In this document: one piece after another, positions 45,873 to 56,490 of the stretch
Layout: each line of letters opens with the position of its first letter
How positions within the stretch are numbered: the stretch's first letter is position 1
DNA from: Diaporthe sp. PMI_573
Taxonomy: Eukaryota > Ascomycota > Sordariomycetes > Diaporthales > Diaporthaceae
DNA length: 64,000 nucleotides
Direction of reading: 5' to 3'
Assembly: GCA_021399435.1 (NCBI GenBank)
Contig: JAJTUP010000009.1
Coordinates: forward strand, 1,302,001 to 1,366,000
Translations under genes and position numbers: made by a program
The notes under the pieces: model-generated
What the model was told of the DNA's origin: nothing
What the model saw: the letters and a program-made list of their open reading frames with translations, nothing else
The model's database searches: none

Positions 45873-47647
45873 ATGGGTCTTTTCAGCAAGAAGAAGAAGG
45901 AACCCGTTGAGGAGAACCCCTACGCCAATCCCATAACGCCCTATCAACAGGCCCGAAATGACGTCGCTAAGGGCGCCATGACCGGTGGTCTTCCGTCCAA
46001 CCCGCGCATGAACTCGTTCGGTTCCAACCCAGCGCCCCCGCCCTACCAAAGCCCGTCGGTAGCAACCAACGGCAGCCGATTTGGAGATGAGAAGTACGGA
46101 AACCAGAATGGCTACGGATCGAACCGGTACGACAATGACAACCAGAGCCGTGCCGGTGGCTACGGCGGTTTTGGCGACGACGCGGGGAGCAACGAGTTGT
46201 TCGGTGGTGCCTCTAGTCGCTACGTGGCTCCACAGCAGGGGTCGAATGGACCTCCCGCGAACGGTTCTGCTCCTTTCAAGTCTTCCTCGAGCCGATACGA
46301 CAACGACCCTTCGAAGGGTGCCTTGCTCGGCAATGCTCGAGATCGATACAATCCCTTGCCTCCGTCGTCGAGACAAGAGGCACCAGCAGAAGATGATGAA
46401 TATGGCGGTTATGGTGCGCCCCGAGAGTTGACTGGTGAGGACACCTGCACACTCAGACGACAGGAGCCCGGATACTAACACAGCGCAGAGGAGGAGAAGG
46501 AAGAACAAGACGTCCAAAATATCAAGGACGAGACCAAAATCGCCAGACGAGCAGGAGTGGACACCAGCGGGCGGATCAGAGATCAAGCAAACAACATTCG
46601 TGCCATGGCTGCCCAGACCGCTGCTCGTACAGCAGCGCAAGGTGACCGACTTCGCAGGACGTACGGTTTGACCCACTCATAAGTTGAGAATATGCGGACT
46701 GTTGCTGCAGCACATGCTGACGGTAATCGTATCCAGGGACCAGAACATGAACATAGCAGCGGCACATAGTCGCGTTGCTGAGGGCAACATAAAGTACGTC
46801 CGGCTCTCCCATTTCCAGTCATTCAATCATCAAGATCAGATGATTGAAAATCCCCCCCCCCCCCCCACACACACATCCTGCCTCGCACGGCAGCGTTTAC
46901 TTCCTTTGAAATCTCGTCGAAGGCTATGAGGAACTGAACGAGATCTCTCAGGACCCTCAAGCGGATCAACGGTAGCATGTTTTCTGGCATGACCCCCAAC
47001 TCCAGTGGCAAGAAGAAGAAAGCAGAAGACGCAATGATGGAACAATACCGAGCCGACAAAGAAGAACAAGAGAAATCAAAGCACCGGCTCTACAAAGCTA
47101 ATGCAGATATGGAAGAGACGTTCAGTTCTCTTGGAAAACCCAAGCAGAAACTCCTTGGAGGGAATAAAGCGGATGCCAGGAAGGATTTCTCGTTCGAAAA
47201 TGATTCGGAAGACGAGGCGATGGAGGATGAATACGAAGCAAACATGGATGAAACAGCACTTGCCCTCTCAGAGATCAAGCAGTTGGCCATAGGGACAAAC
47301 CGAGAAATCACCTCGCAGAATGAACTGCTGGGTGAAATGACCAAGAAAGTGAGTGTTCTTTTGATTATCCCTCGACATCTTGCAGCAATTGCTAACATTT
47401 GAGTGCAGAGCGATCGTGTGGACGACCAGGTAAGATGCCTCGCGACCTACTGTCACCCCAAGCTTTGGGGTCTTCCTCCTAGACTTGTTGTCCTGGCCGT
47501 TTCAATTAGGCCTGGAATCTGTGGGGGCATATTATTGTTACATTGCAGCGTGACTTCTCACTGCACCGAAAGCTGCTGATCTTGATCTCACTGACACACA
47601 ACCTCTAGGTCCGGCTGAACCGCTCGAAGTTGAACCACTTCCACTGA
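45873..47647 (+). CDS. sec-9: SNAP-25-type plasma-membrane t-SNARE SEC-9
   Basis: SEC-9 supplies two SNARE helices (Qb and Qc) for fusion of secretory vesicles with the plasma membrane and is essential. Six exons: 45873-46434, 46489-46660, 46737-46793, 46952-47348, 47409-47429 and 47609-47647, giving 415 residues. Phases agree at every junction. The N-terminus (MGLFSKKKKEPVEENPY) and a Gly/Asn/Tyr/Ser-rich domain to about 185 are typical of fungal Sec9. The Qb helix spans exons 2-4 (AAQGDRLRRTDQNMNIAAAH, then KTLKRINGSMF). For intron 3 I chose the acceptor at 46951 because it restores the usual spacing to the SMF motif. The Qc helix is at about 345-408, with zero-layer Gln in EITSQNEL, and ends RLNRSKLNHFH. 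It lies near a patatin/NB-ARC/TPR gene, its known partner in allorecognition. Confidence 0.92.
46852..46876. repeat. Poly-C plus CA tract inside sec-9 intron 3
   Basis: A run of 15 C is followed by four or five CA units within the third intron of sec-9. Such tracts are prone to length change and to sequencing error. Confidence 0.9.
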
Positions 47648-48499
47648 AGGTTGGAATCGTTCGTCATGTTTCTGTCAAGAGGGGATGTCTATGTTGCATG
47701 CAGCATCCTTGCTGGGTCTCTTACACATTTTGTGGCCAGGCTCGAACCATTCGTCAAGTGTTGTTGGCATTCACAGAGTTGTTTGCTGGAGTCATCACTT
47801 GGTTCGCACGCCATATGGTAAACTGCAGACGGAGTGGTAGCATCAGATATATCGGGCACAAGTCTAGACTGTCAAATGAGAGTGTATGGCAATAAGCACT
47901 CGCAAGTTACCCAAGAAGAGAGACTATCTTATGGTCTTCATGGCTTGACTACTATTTCGTGCAGCGAGTTTGTTTATGGACTACGACCTTCCTAAAGGTC
48001 ATGATTTGTCCAGCCCAGTTCTTTGGGGTTGACTCAATTTCTCAGGATATTCTGACGAATTCCACAGAGGCTGCTGGGACTTGTAGAGGTTGGCGTCTTC
48101 AGCTATGCTCGCAGGTCTGCTGCCAGAGGAAAAAGTTACTGAGAATTTGCAGATATCACAGGCATGTCATCCAGTACCGAGGCAGCTAGGCAAGTAGTGA
48201 GTGTGTGAATGGACTCGAAATAATTATACAGATAGGTGCTTACATGTGTGCTCACTCTTACCCAGTTATCCCACAGGAGAGTCTCCTACAGGAGGTTGTC
48301 CCATAGGAGGTTGGCCCCACAATTAGGTCGTTGGACATTGAGCCTGTGGTGGTGGTTTTAGCTCCGCCATTTGGGCTTACCTAATGCCTAGTCTCTGGCG
48401 GACCCACACCAGTCAGACTGCTGAGTTGAATTTCTACCATGTGAGGAAACTTCACCCGTCGCACCTTGCTTCTATGCAGTCTCTTGAAAAGACATAATT
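47648..48499. other. Intergenic between sec-9 and DEAH helicase
   Basis: Contains the sec-9 3' flank, the helicase promoter and the left 15-bp minisatellite array. No gene is seen. Confidence 0.6.
48264..48323. repeat. 15-bp minisatellite, left array (four units)
   Basis: Units at 48264, 48279, 48294 and 48309 share the pattern GRTTRTCCCAYAGGA with several differences each. The same consensus recurs in the array right after the helicase stop codon. Confidence 0.75.
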
Positions 48500-50782
48500 A
48501 TGACGAAACGACGGAAAACAACCAATTCTGGTAACTTCATCAGAATCGGCGATAAGACCATTAACTTGGAGGGATACTTCGGCCCCAGCAAGCCTAAAGA
48601 CACCAAGAGCGATGCAAACGCCAAGCACACGTCGCAGCCTGAGCCTCTGGGGAAAGAGCAGGTGAAAGAGGAGCAGCATCACCACCAGAAAGCGGCCAAG
48701 ATCGACCAGAAGCCAGCAAGGAGAGAACAAGGAGACAAGGACCTCCTACGACTGCGGGAGAAGCTGCCTATTTGGAAGCACAGGGATGAGATTCGAGATG
48801 GCCTCAGAACGAATGACGTGCTCATCGTCGCGGCGGAAACAGGCTCTGGAAAGAGTACTCAGGTCCCACAGTTCCTCTTCACGGAAGACTGGTGCCGGAA
48901 AAGGACGGTCAAGGTTCGTTCGGGAGACAACAGGATCAGTGATGCCTCCGTTGGGGGCGTTATTGCCATCACTCAACCACGGCGGGTAGCTGCAACCACA
49001 CTGGCCCACAGAGTCTCAAATGAGGCGGGCACGCCGCTCCGCCAGGCACCAGGAACTCGAGAGGGTCTGGTTGGTTATTCAGTCCGGTTTGATCACAACG
49101 TTCCACGGGGAACGAGGATCAAGTTCCTCACTGAAGGCATGCTCCTGCAAGAACTTCTTCGTGACCCTCACCTTCGGCAGTACAGCGCCGTCATCGTGGA
49201 CGAAATCCACGAAAGAAGCGTCGACGTCGACTTGCTCTCTGGCTTCCTCAAACAGATCATTTCCGGAGATAAGTCCGGCCGCGGGGGTATCCCATTGAAG
49301 GTTGTGGTCATGAGTGCCACCGCGAACGTGGAAAAGGTCCAGTCTTTCTTCACCGTTGAGAACGCCACCGGAACTCTGAAGCCGGCTACACTGGAGATTC
49401 CAGGTCGCCTGTACCCTGTCGAATTGATCCATGTGCCAAAACCTGTCCCTGACATCCAAGACGCTCTGTTGAAGACTATTTTCAAGATACACACAGAGCA
49501 ACCGTGCCCAGGTGATATCCTTGCTTTCCTCATCGGCCAGGAACAAATCGAAACGGCCCAGAAGATAATCGAGGACTACGCCAAAACGCTGGATCCGAAA
49601 GTCCCAAAACTCGTTCCAGTCCCTCTGTTCGGTCAGATGTCCATTGAAGCGCAACAGAAGGCCTTCCAACCAGTCAAGGGGAGGGTTGTGAGAAAGGTTA
49701 TCCTAGCCACGAACATTGCTGAAACATCGGTCACGGTACCAGGCGTTCGCTACGTTGTCGACACTGGGAAGGCTAAAGTCAAACAATTTCGTCTCCGCTT
49801 GGGGATGGAGTCCCTCTTGGCAAAGCCCATTTCAAAATCGTCTGCAATTCAACGAGCTGGTAGAGCCGGAAGAGAGGCTGCTGGCAAGTGTTACAGACTC
49901 TACACCGATGAAGGCTTCGAGTCACTGAAAGAGACGGACGTCCCAGAGATCTTAAGAGTCGATACCTTGGGTGCCGTCTTGACAATGAAGTCCCGAGGCA
50001 TCACTGACATCTACGACTTTCCTCTCATGGACACACCCGATGATGAAGCGTTCGACAGGGCCTTGCTTCATCTGCACATCCTCGGAGCCATTCATGACGA
50101 CGGATCGATCACCGAGATGGGCAAAAAGATGGCGTCTTTCCCAGTTACGGCTCCATATGCTAGAGTGCTACTTGCAGCGTCGGACCCCAAATACGACTGT
50201 CTTTTGGAAGCAATTGACATCATCTCATGTCTGACGGCAGGAGAGGACATATTCCACCAGCTTCGCTCTGAGGAAGAGCGAGAGAACGCTGAAGAATATC
50301 GGAAGGAACTCTACCGCAGAGAAGGCGACCTCCTCACGTACCTGACGACGATGCAGCAATACACTGCAGAGAATACGGATCGAGCCGAATGGTGCAAGCA
50401 CAGGAAGATCAATGTGAAGGTCATGCGGCAAGCTGTGAACATTCGGAAGCAGCTGCGAGGTCTCTGTCTGAAGGAGAAGATGTTGTCCGAGGCCCCAGAA
50501 CCAGACCCTCAACCCTTCAATCCTATGTCTCCCGATCGTGCCGAGCTGCTGTTGAAGTGTTTCTTGAAGGGGTTTTCTGTGAAAACAGCGATCCTTGCAC
50601 CAGACGCCAGCTACGTTACGACACAGGGCAAACACGTTGTGGCGATACATCCATCCAGTGTCCTTCATAGTCAAAAGAAGGAGGCTATCATGTTTCTTGA
50701 GCACGTGTTCACGACGAAGAATTACGCGAAGAAGGTGAGCGTGATACAGTCGAACTGGGTTCTTGAGGCATTAGAAGGGTAG
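48500..50782 (+). CDS. DEAH-box RNA helicase, DHR2/DHX33-like
   Basis: DEAH helicases of this type act in ribosomal RNA processing in the nucleolus (yeast Dhr2) or related RNA remodelling. The gene is intronless and codes for 760 residues, close to Dhr2 size. The first 80 residues are hydrophilic and Lys-rich. Motif I AETGSGKST (112-120), motif Ia TQPRRVAA, motif II DEIH (234-237), motif III SAT (272-274), motif V ATNIAETSVTVPG and motif VI QRAGRAGREAAG are all intact. A winged-helix/ratchet part and an OB-fold end follow (YVTTQGKHVVAIHPSSVL, VIQSNWVLEAL). It lies between sec-9 and the NLR gene, is bracketed by two arrays of one 15-bp repeat, and its stop is only 169 bases from that of the NLR. 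Confidence 0.9.
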   Translation: MTKRRKTTNSGNFIRIGDKTINLEGYFGPSKPKDTKSDANAKHTSQPEPLGKEQVKEEQHHHQKAAKIDQKPARREQGDKDLLRLREKLPIWKHRDEIRDGLRTNDVLIVAAETGSGKSTQVPQFLFTEDWCRKRTVKVRSGDNRISDASVGGVIAITQPRRVAATTLAHRVSNEAGTPLRQAPGTREGLVGYSVRFDHNVPRGTRIKFLTEGMLLQELLRDPHLRQYSAVIVDEIHERSVDVDLLSGFLKQIISGDKSGRGGIPLKVVVMSATANVEKVQSFFTVENATGTLKPATLEIPGRLYPVELIHVPKPVPDIQDALLKTIFKIHTEQPCPGDILAFLIGQEQIETAQKIIEDYAKTLDPKVPKLVPVPLFGQMSIEAQQKAFQPVKGRVVRKVILATNIAETSVTVPGVRYVVDTGKAKVKQFRLRLGMESLLAKPISKSSAIQRAGRAGREAAGKCYRLYTDEGFESLKETDVPEILRVDTLGAVLTMKSRGITDIYDFPLMDTPDDEAFDRALLHLHILGAIHDDGSITEMGKKMASFPVTAPYARVLLAASDPKYDCLLEAIDIISCLTAGEDIFHQLRSEEERENAEEYRKELYRREGDLLTYLTTMQQYTAENTDRAEWCKHRKINVKVMRQAVNIRKQLRGLCLKEKMLSEAPEPDPQPFNPMSPDRAELLLKCFLKGFSVKTAILAPDASYVTTQGKHVVAIHPSSVLHSQKKEAIMFLEHVFTTKNYAKKVSVIQSNWVLEALEG

Positions 50783-50885
50783 ATTAATACCAATTGATGA
50801 TATCCCAGATGAGATTATCCCGTGTGAGGCTATCCCATGTGAGGATGTACCAAGGGAGATTATACCATGGGAGGTTATCCCACGG
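50782..50885. repeat. 15-bp minisatellite, right array (six to seven units)
   Basis: Units begin at 50798, 50813, 50828, 50843, 50858 and 50873, with a less regular 16-nt unit at 50782. The pattern is GRTTATCCCATGKGA. The core TCCCATGGGA is a perfect palindrome in consensus. The array starts at the last base of the helicase stop codon and fills most of the 169-bp convergent spacer. Confidence 0.85.
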
Positions 50886-50951
50886 TTCGCCTTTCCGTGT
50901 GAACACTAACATAGGCAAAGTCAGTCCTGCCACTGTGGTGTCAAATACGCC

Positions 50952-53900
50952 TTACTGCCATTGCAATATCGACACCATGGCCTCCCGCCCATTGTACTCC
51001 TTGACGGGTGTGAGGTTATAGAAGGGCAAGCCATCGATGTCGACTTGCTTCAATCCGTAACCGTAAACTGTTTCCCCACGGTCCAGGCGCTCCTGTGCCA
51101 TTGCCTCGTCGGCAACGGGTTCCCATTTCCGCATCCACTCCGGCGCGAGCTCCCCCAAGGCGTCTTTGTTCTTCTGAATTGCGTGGTTGCTGACCGCTGC
51201 CCTGACATAGTCGGGGATTGTCTTCTGATAAGAGCGAAACTGATGCACCATGTGCGCGCATAGCCTCACCATCCTATGTTCAGTGTCAAACGTAGCCTTG
51301 TACCTATCCAGGCAACCCTCAATCAACTCGACCGCTCTTTCATACTCGGCCTTGCTGGCCGAGATCATCGCCAGATTCTCCATACTGTCGATAGTCTTCG
51401 GGTGAAGCGGTCCAAGCAAGTCCTCGTATTTGCACATTGTTATGAGGTAGAGATCACCGGCATCATATAGCCGCTCCAGCTGTACATACACATCAGCCAG
51501 GGCAGCCATTGCATCCATGTGATCCAAGGAATCTTCGCCGTAGAGATTCTGTTTAAAACGACACACTTCCCACAACAGCGTCAACGCTTCTTGAAATGCG
51601 CCTTGTCTTTTGAGTGCGTTTGCCAGTTGGGTTTTCGCATAGATTGTTGAATGGTGGACATGGCCTAGCTCAGCCACCTTGCATTTAAGAATGTCTTGTG
51701 CCTCTTCGATGCTCATGTGCTGACGTTCAACCTGTGGGACAAAGCTGGTGTCTCGAGCCCTGGCGGCCATATCTCGGAACTCGCGCGCGTCTGGGCTATT
51801 CTGCCCATGTTTGTCCTCGCTCCACCTAACGAACTCCTCGTAGATATCCGCTGCTGCTGACCCATGATCCTCTTCGGTCAGGACGCGTGCCAATGCCATT
51901 TTATCCCTTCGGAAATACTTGCTGTCGAGAGGATTGTACGAATCAAGAACAGCCTTCTGGTCCACCTCTTCGTCCGCAGTGATCACGTTTGCCTTCTTGA
52001 AAGCCTGCCATTTCTGTTCTTTCTGATAGATCGCACGCCTGTCAAGCACTTCCAAGAGAACTTCCTCCGCTTTGTGATATTTCGCTTGGTCTTCGTACAC
52101 AACTGCGAGCTTGGACATAGCTGACAGCGTGCCATAGTGAAGCAGGCCAAAATACGCCTTCCTGTACTCCACTGCCCTCAACAACACCGCCTCCGCGGCA
52201 TCCAAGTTGGATGCCTGTTGGAAAACAGTCGCGGCCTTGCCCAAATATTCACTCTCGAGAGCAGAATCGTCGTGTTCGGCCTTGACGTGCTTGAGACAGG
52301 CTTCCATGTGTGGCAGAACGTCGCGGCGATATGAAGCATCCCGAACATCTGTCTTGAGCGAGATTGAGTCCATGACAAGACTTTTGGCCGCAACACCCCA
52401 GGCAGATCCCTCGTCCCCGTCCATTCGGCTCCTCGCCCATTCGTGCACAAGGATATGCATATTGACGTAGTCTATCGAGCGGTCAAATTTGAGGAGAGAG
52501 AACTCGTTGAGGAAGCCGAGGCCGCGGATAACGTCATCACATAGCCAGTCTCTACCATCGGGATGATCAGGTGTGATTTCAGCTTCAAAAGTCTCAATGA
52601 GAGACTCAAGCTCAACCTCACCGGCTTTGAGTGGGAAATGTTCAATCCTCCCAAATTTATTGCGATTGATAGCTGCTCGCTCAAAAATGATACCAATGGG
52701 ACCCTCGTTGTGGTAGAAAGAGAGCAAATTGAGGAGGTTGAGCGCGGTTGCAGCGTCCTGGACCCGGGCCAAGTCCTCTCTCTTGTCAGCGAAGGCCTTG
52801 ATGGCTCTATAAGAGATGTTGAAGGTGGCGTAGACAGCAATATGTCGCTTCTCATCGCCTCCCTTGAAGCGCGGGCTGCGAAGGAGGTCTTCCTTCTGTT
52901 TGTTGAAAACTGCCAGGTACTCTTCCAGCGGACATGGAGCCATGTGTATGTACGCCCCAGCTTGATCGATGGCCAAGGGTAAGAAGCCCAAGGCATTGAC
53001 GATAGCCCTCGCCAGCTCCCTGTTCCCGACAATATCAGCAGGCTTCTGTGCAGATCTGAGAAGCAGTAGTATGCTTTCGGGGGCATCCATTGTATCGATG
53101 CTCGCCACGCAGTCTGGCCGCAGGCGTGGCTGTAAGTGATGCTGTCTGCTCGTGTAAAGGATGTTGCCACGGTCTCCGTCGGGCAAATACCGGGCGAGAC
53201 TAGAGGCTGGGGCGTTATCGAACACGAGCAACCACTCTTCTTCACTTTTCTGCAGCCAGAGAAGGACTTCTTGCACCGGGTCTCTCTCCTCCTCCGGACC
53301 TAACATGACCCTGGCTATCTGCTCGTAGCTTTGCTCCGTAGTGACGGCGTCGGTCGCGTCCACCCACAGAATATGGAATCTTGCAGCAGTCAGCATCTGG
53401 GATGAGATTAGGCAAGAAGATGTAATCACCTGCTTTCGTTTCTCTCCGTGAACTTCAAAGCGATCTGGGTCTTACCCACACCGCCCATGCCGCGGATGTG
53501 AAATTCTCGCCTTGACGTATCACCAAGCTTTCGAGGCCCAAAGTGGTTATCAAGCCTCTTCAAGATTGCTTCTCGACCTGTGAATATGTTGCTAGATTTA
53601 CCCCTGCGAACGGCTCTCGGGTCTGCTGGTATGGTTGTCTCTTTGCTCAGACTGCCTGTCAATTTGGTCAGCCAAGGCAATCTTGGCACTCCGGATGGGA
53701 GGAGTCGCTGAGGGCCGGCGACGACGTCAAAAGCAACTCCGCGCGAATCAGTCTTACCGCCGTGAGCCAGATTCAAGCCTGAGCTTTTGTTTCCCACTAG
53801 GACCTCGGCGAGGTCATCAATCATCTTTTTGACACTGGGATTCTGCAGATAGTCCCAGGTCCTTTTCTTGAGCTGTCCTATCTTCTTCCAGTCCGCAAGC

Positions 53901-54849
53901 TCGATGCCCTGAGCACCTCCGTCAACGTTCAGGCGGAAGTAAGTGTTTTCGAACTCGTGGAATTTGGCCTGCCATCTCTCGTGATCCTTCTCCGAGTCAG
54001 TGCCGATCTCTTTCATGACCTTGATCGCACTAATGAGAAATTTGGCCTTCTGCTTCAGCCTCTCCCCCCCTGTCGCCATTTCGACTTTGCGAGACCCTGT
54101 GCCGAGGCTGACAACACAGCCGAGCCTGCGTTTGTTGCCAAAAAGGTTGAGAGCCTCGTCCCATAATATCGAAATTGGATTGTTGGTTCCCAAGGCGGCA
54201 TCCACAAACTTCTCTTCCTTGCCTTCCTCATCCTTTATGGCCATGGGTCTGAAGTACGTTGTTGCTGCGGTGGTCGCTCGGGCTGCTTCATATATAAGAC
54301 AACTGGGGTACCTGTCTCCTTCGACATCGTATGTCCTGAGGCAAACCATCTCCTTGTGTCTCTGTGCTGGCATCGTGCAGACGAAGGCATGGCCCTTGTC
54401 CCGGCCTGGGCGCCGGTCTCGCATGACAGTGCCTTTCCCCTGCGCGCAGACAAGTCTCTTGACAGTTTCTTCGAGGGCTGTTGCCTTGTATTTCTCTGTC
54501 AAGCTCCTCCGTCTCTTGGAGAAGATGTCGCTCGCAAAACTGTCGTATGCGTCGAGTGCTTCCTGGGTACCCATTCCCAACCGGCCGAGCATGATTGCCA
54601 CAAGGCTGCAGTCACCTCATGGTCAACACGTCAGTGATGTTGGAAAAGGTGGAAGTTGACCTACCCTCCAGTACTCGTGCCACCAACAAGATGGAAATAA
54701 TCGCATGGCTTCGGAAGGGTTGCTAGGTTTCCCTTCTGCTGCACGGCTTTCATTACCTCATCAAGTATGACCAGCTCAGAGACCCCCCTGATGCCGCCGC
54801 CATCCAGGGCCAGCAGATTAACGGGCTCACCCTCACTCGAGGCTGACAT
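50952..54849 (-). CDS. plp-1: NLR-like protein: patatin phospholipase - NB-ARC - TPR (PLP-1-like)
   Basis: In Neurospora PLP-1 senses incompatible SEC-9 and triggers cell death on fusion; the same architecture is seen here. Three exons (54849-54665, 54605-53430, 53379-50952) give 1262 residues. The patatin domain (about 10-300) has the oxyanion motif DGGGIRG (16-22), the nucleophile GTSTGG with Ser59 (split by intron 1), and Asp197 in DAALGTNNP. The NB-ARC domain has the P-loop GMGGVGKT (about 434-441), Walker B-like WLLVFDNA, resistance-like NILYTSR and GFLPLA. Intron 2 falls just after the P-loop. The C-terminal half is helical with TPR-like repeats (AEAVLLRAVEYRKAYFG, EEVLLEVLDRRA, FQEALTLLWEVCRFKQNLYG, YERAVELIEG). 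All functional motifs look intact. The gene converges on the DEAH helicase and lies 3.3 kb from sec-9. Confidence 0.92.
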
Positions 54850-55633
54850 CGCCAACTATTTCAAAAGCAGTGGGACTAGTTCATGGTAAAACAGGACTCA
54901 AACAGTATTGCGAAAACCGATCATGACATTCGGCAGAGATAGTAGTAACACCCACCTGAGCATCGTCACAAGGGGGGGGGGGCCTGAGACTCTTATGGCA
55001 GAAGACTGCCACTTCAACGTCAATATGCAGCCTCCATTGGTTGTGGGCCTGGTCGTCTCGCAGGCCTATCGCATGCAGCATCCCGAGCCTGTTGGCTGCG
55101 GCACAGCTTGACAGAGGATTCCGGGCGAATGGGCGGCCCCTGTTCGCTGGATTGCCCCATGCCACGCTGGCGCAGACACATGCGACACTGCCACAGCATG
55201 TTCGACAAATGTATATGATGAGTCGAGCCGACAGAGGCGTAGAGTGAACTCTCAGAAGACAGTGGACAGGAGAGACGGTCGTTGCATGACAAGGGGGCGT
55301 AAAATACCTGTAGTAGACTACGGGAAAACTACGCACCCGCCGCCAACGGTGGAGTTACGGACCCAAGGGTCGCGCGCTTAACTTGGGGCAAACATACGCA
55401 AGGTCTATGACTGCTCTAGTGTTTAAGTCAGGTACGAGAATACCCACTTCTGTCTGTGATGGCTTCGACTCAGCACCATCTTTCCTAGCACCGAGGAGAT
55501 TGTCCAAACAATCGATTTTTAAGAGCTGACCATACCATTCTCACTTCCCGGGATCCTGGTTGAAACAAGCACGAATTCAAACATATCTCAGAAGGGCCAA
55601 CGGAGCCACTCCTCACACATCACCAAAAAGGTC
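54850..55633. promoter_or_regulatory. Divergent spacer between NLR gene and SDHAF3
   Basis: Both genes start here in opposite directions. A run of ten G lies near 54971. No gene is seen. Confidence 0.5.
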
Positions 55634-56181
55634 ATGAACTCATCAAGGCGCCTCCTGGCCTCAGCAACATCCGCCCGCGGCGGCAACGGCCTGCGGCCAG
55701 AGCCCCTTGCCCTGCTGCCGCCAATACAGCTGTACCGGCGCCTCTTCCGCGCCCACCGCAAACACCTGCCCCCGCAGATGCGCGTCCTGGGCGACGAGTA
55801 CATCAGGCGCGAGTTCAGGGCACACCGCAACGTTGACAACCCTGCGCATCTGGTAATTCAGGCCCGCCGTCTTCAGCACCAGGCGTGCCACAGGTGTTTC
55901 CGAGCAGCTTGCTGACATGCCTTGTTCTAGATTGGGTTCCTGACCGAGTGGCAGCTTTATGCCCAGAAGGTAGAGGGGGACTCCTGGGTCGGTGAGAAGT
56001 TGGACCCGGGCAAGGTTGAGAAGATGAGCGGTGCGTTGGCTCCTAGCCCCTAACCAGGAATCACTTTTGACCGCATGCTGACCTGGCTACCGTAGATCAA
56101 CAAATAGGGCAGCTATACGAGCTGATGCAGGCGATAAAGAAACGCCGCGAGGAAGGGGACCCAGGGGATTCAGCCCCATAA
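55634..56181 (+). CDS. SDHAF3: Succinate dehydrogenase assembly factor 3 (LYR protein)
   Basis: Sdh7/ACN9-type factor that protects the iron-sulfur subunit of complex II during assembly in the mitochondrial matrix. Three exons (55634-55852, 55931-56030, 56096-56181) give 134 residues. The LYR motif is seen in PIQLYRRLFRAHRKHLP (about 32-48), followed by the family block MRVLGDEYIRREFRAHRN and then GFLTEWQLYAQ in exon 2. The N-terminus (MNSSRRLLASATSARGGNG) is Arg/Ser-rich without acidic residues, fitting a mitochondrial presequence. Donors are GTAATT and GTGCGT. An alternative frame on the opposite strand is a shadow. Confidence 0.9.
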
Positions 56182-56490
56182 TGAGAGACGAAAGCGCATG
56201 TATCACATATTGTATCGACTAGCACCAACGGACAAACCTGTGTTCGCCGGCATGCACGCAGTATGGCTGTGAAGGTGGCAGAAAGATTAGGGCGATATGC
56301 CCGTGTGCGCACACTAGAATTACTGGAGGGTGAAATGTCCATAGCCTTGCCTGCACAGATTTAATAGACTAACAGACCACCCCTTGAAAGCCACGCAGAT
56401 GGCATTGAACGCAACGCATCCGCAACCGCCCCCCCCCCCCAAACGCCGACATCAAAGAGACCTCATCCAAAGCGAAAGACAGGGCCACCC
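56182..56490. other. Intergenic, convergent 3' ends
   Basis: Spacer between SDHAF3 and the monooxygenase gene, with a run of ten C near 56430. No gene seen. Confidence 0.6.
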
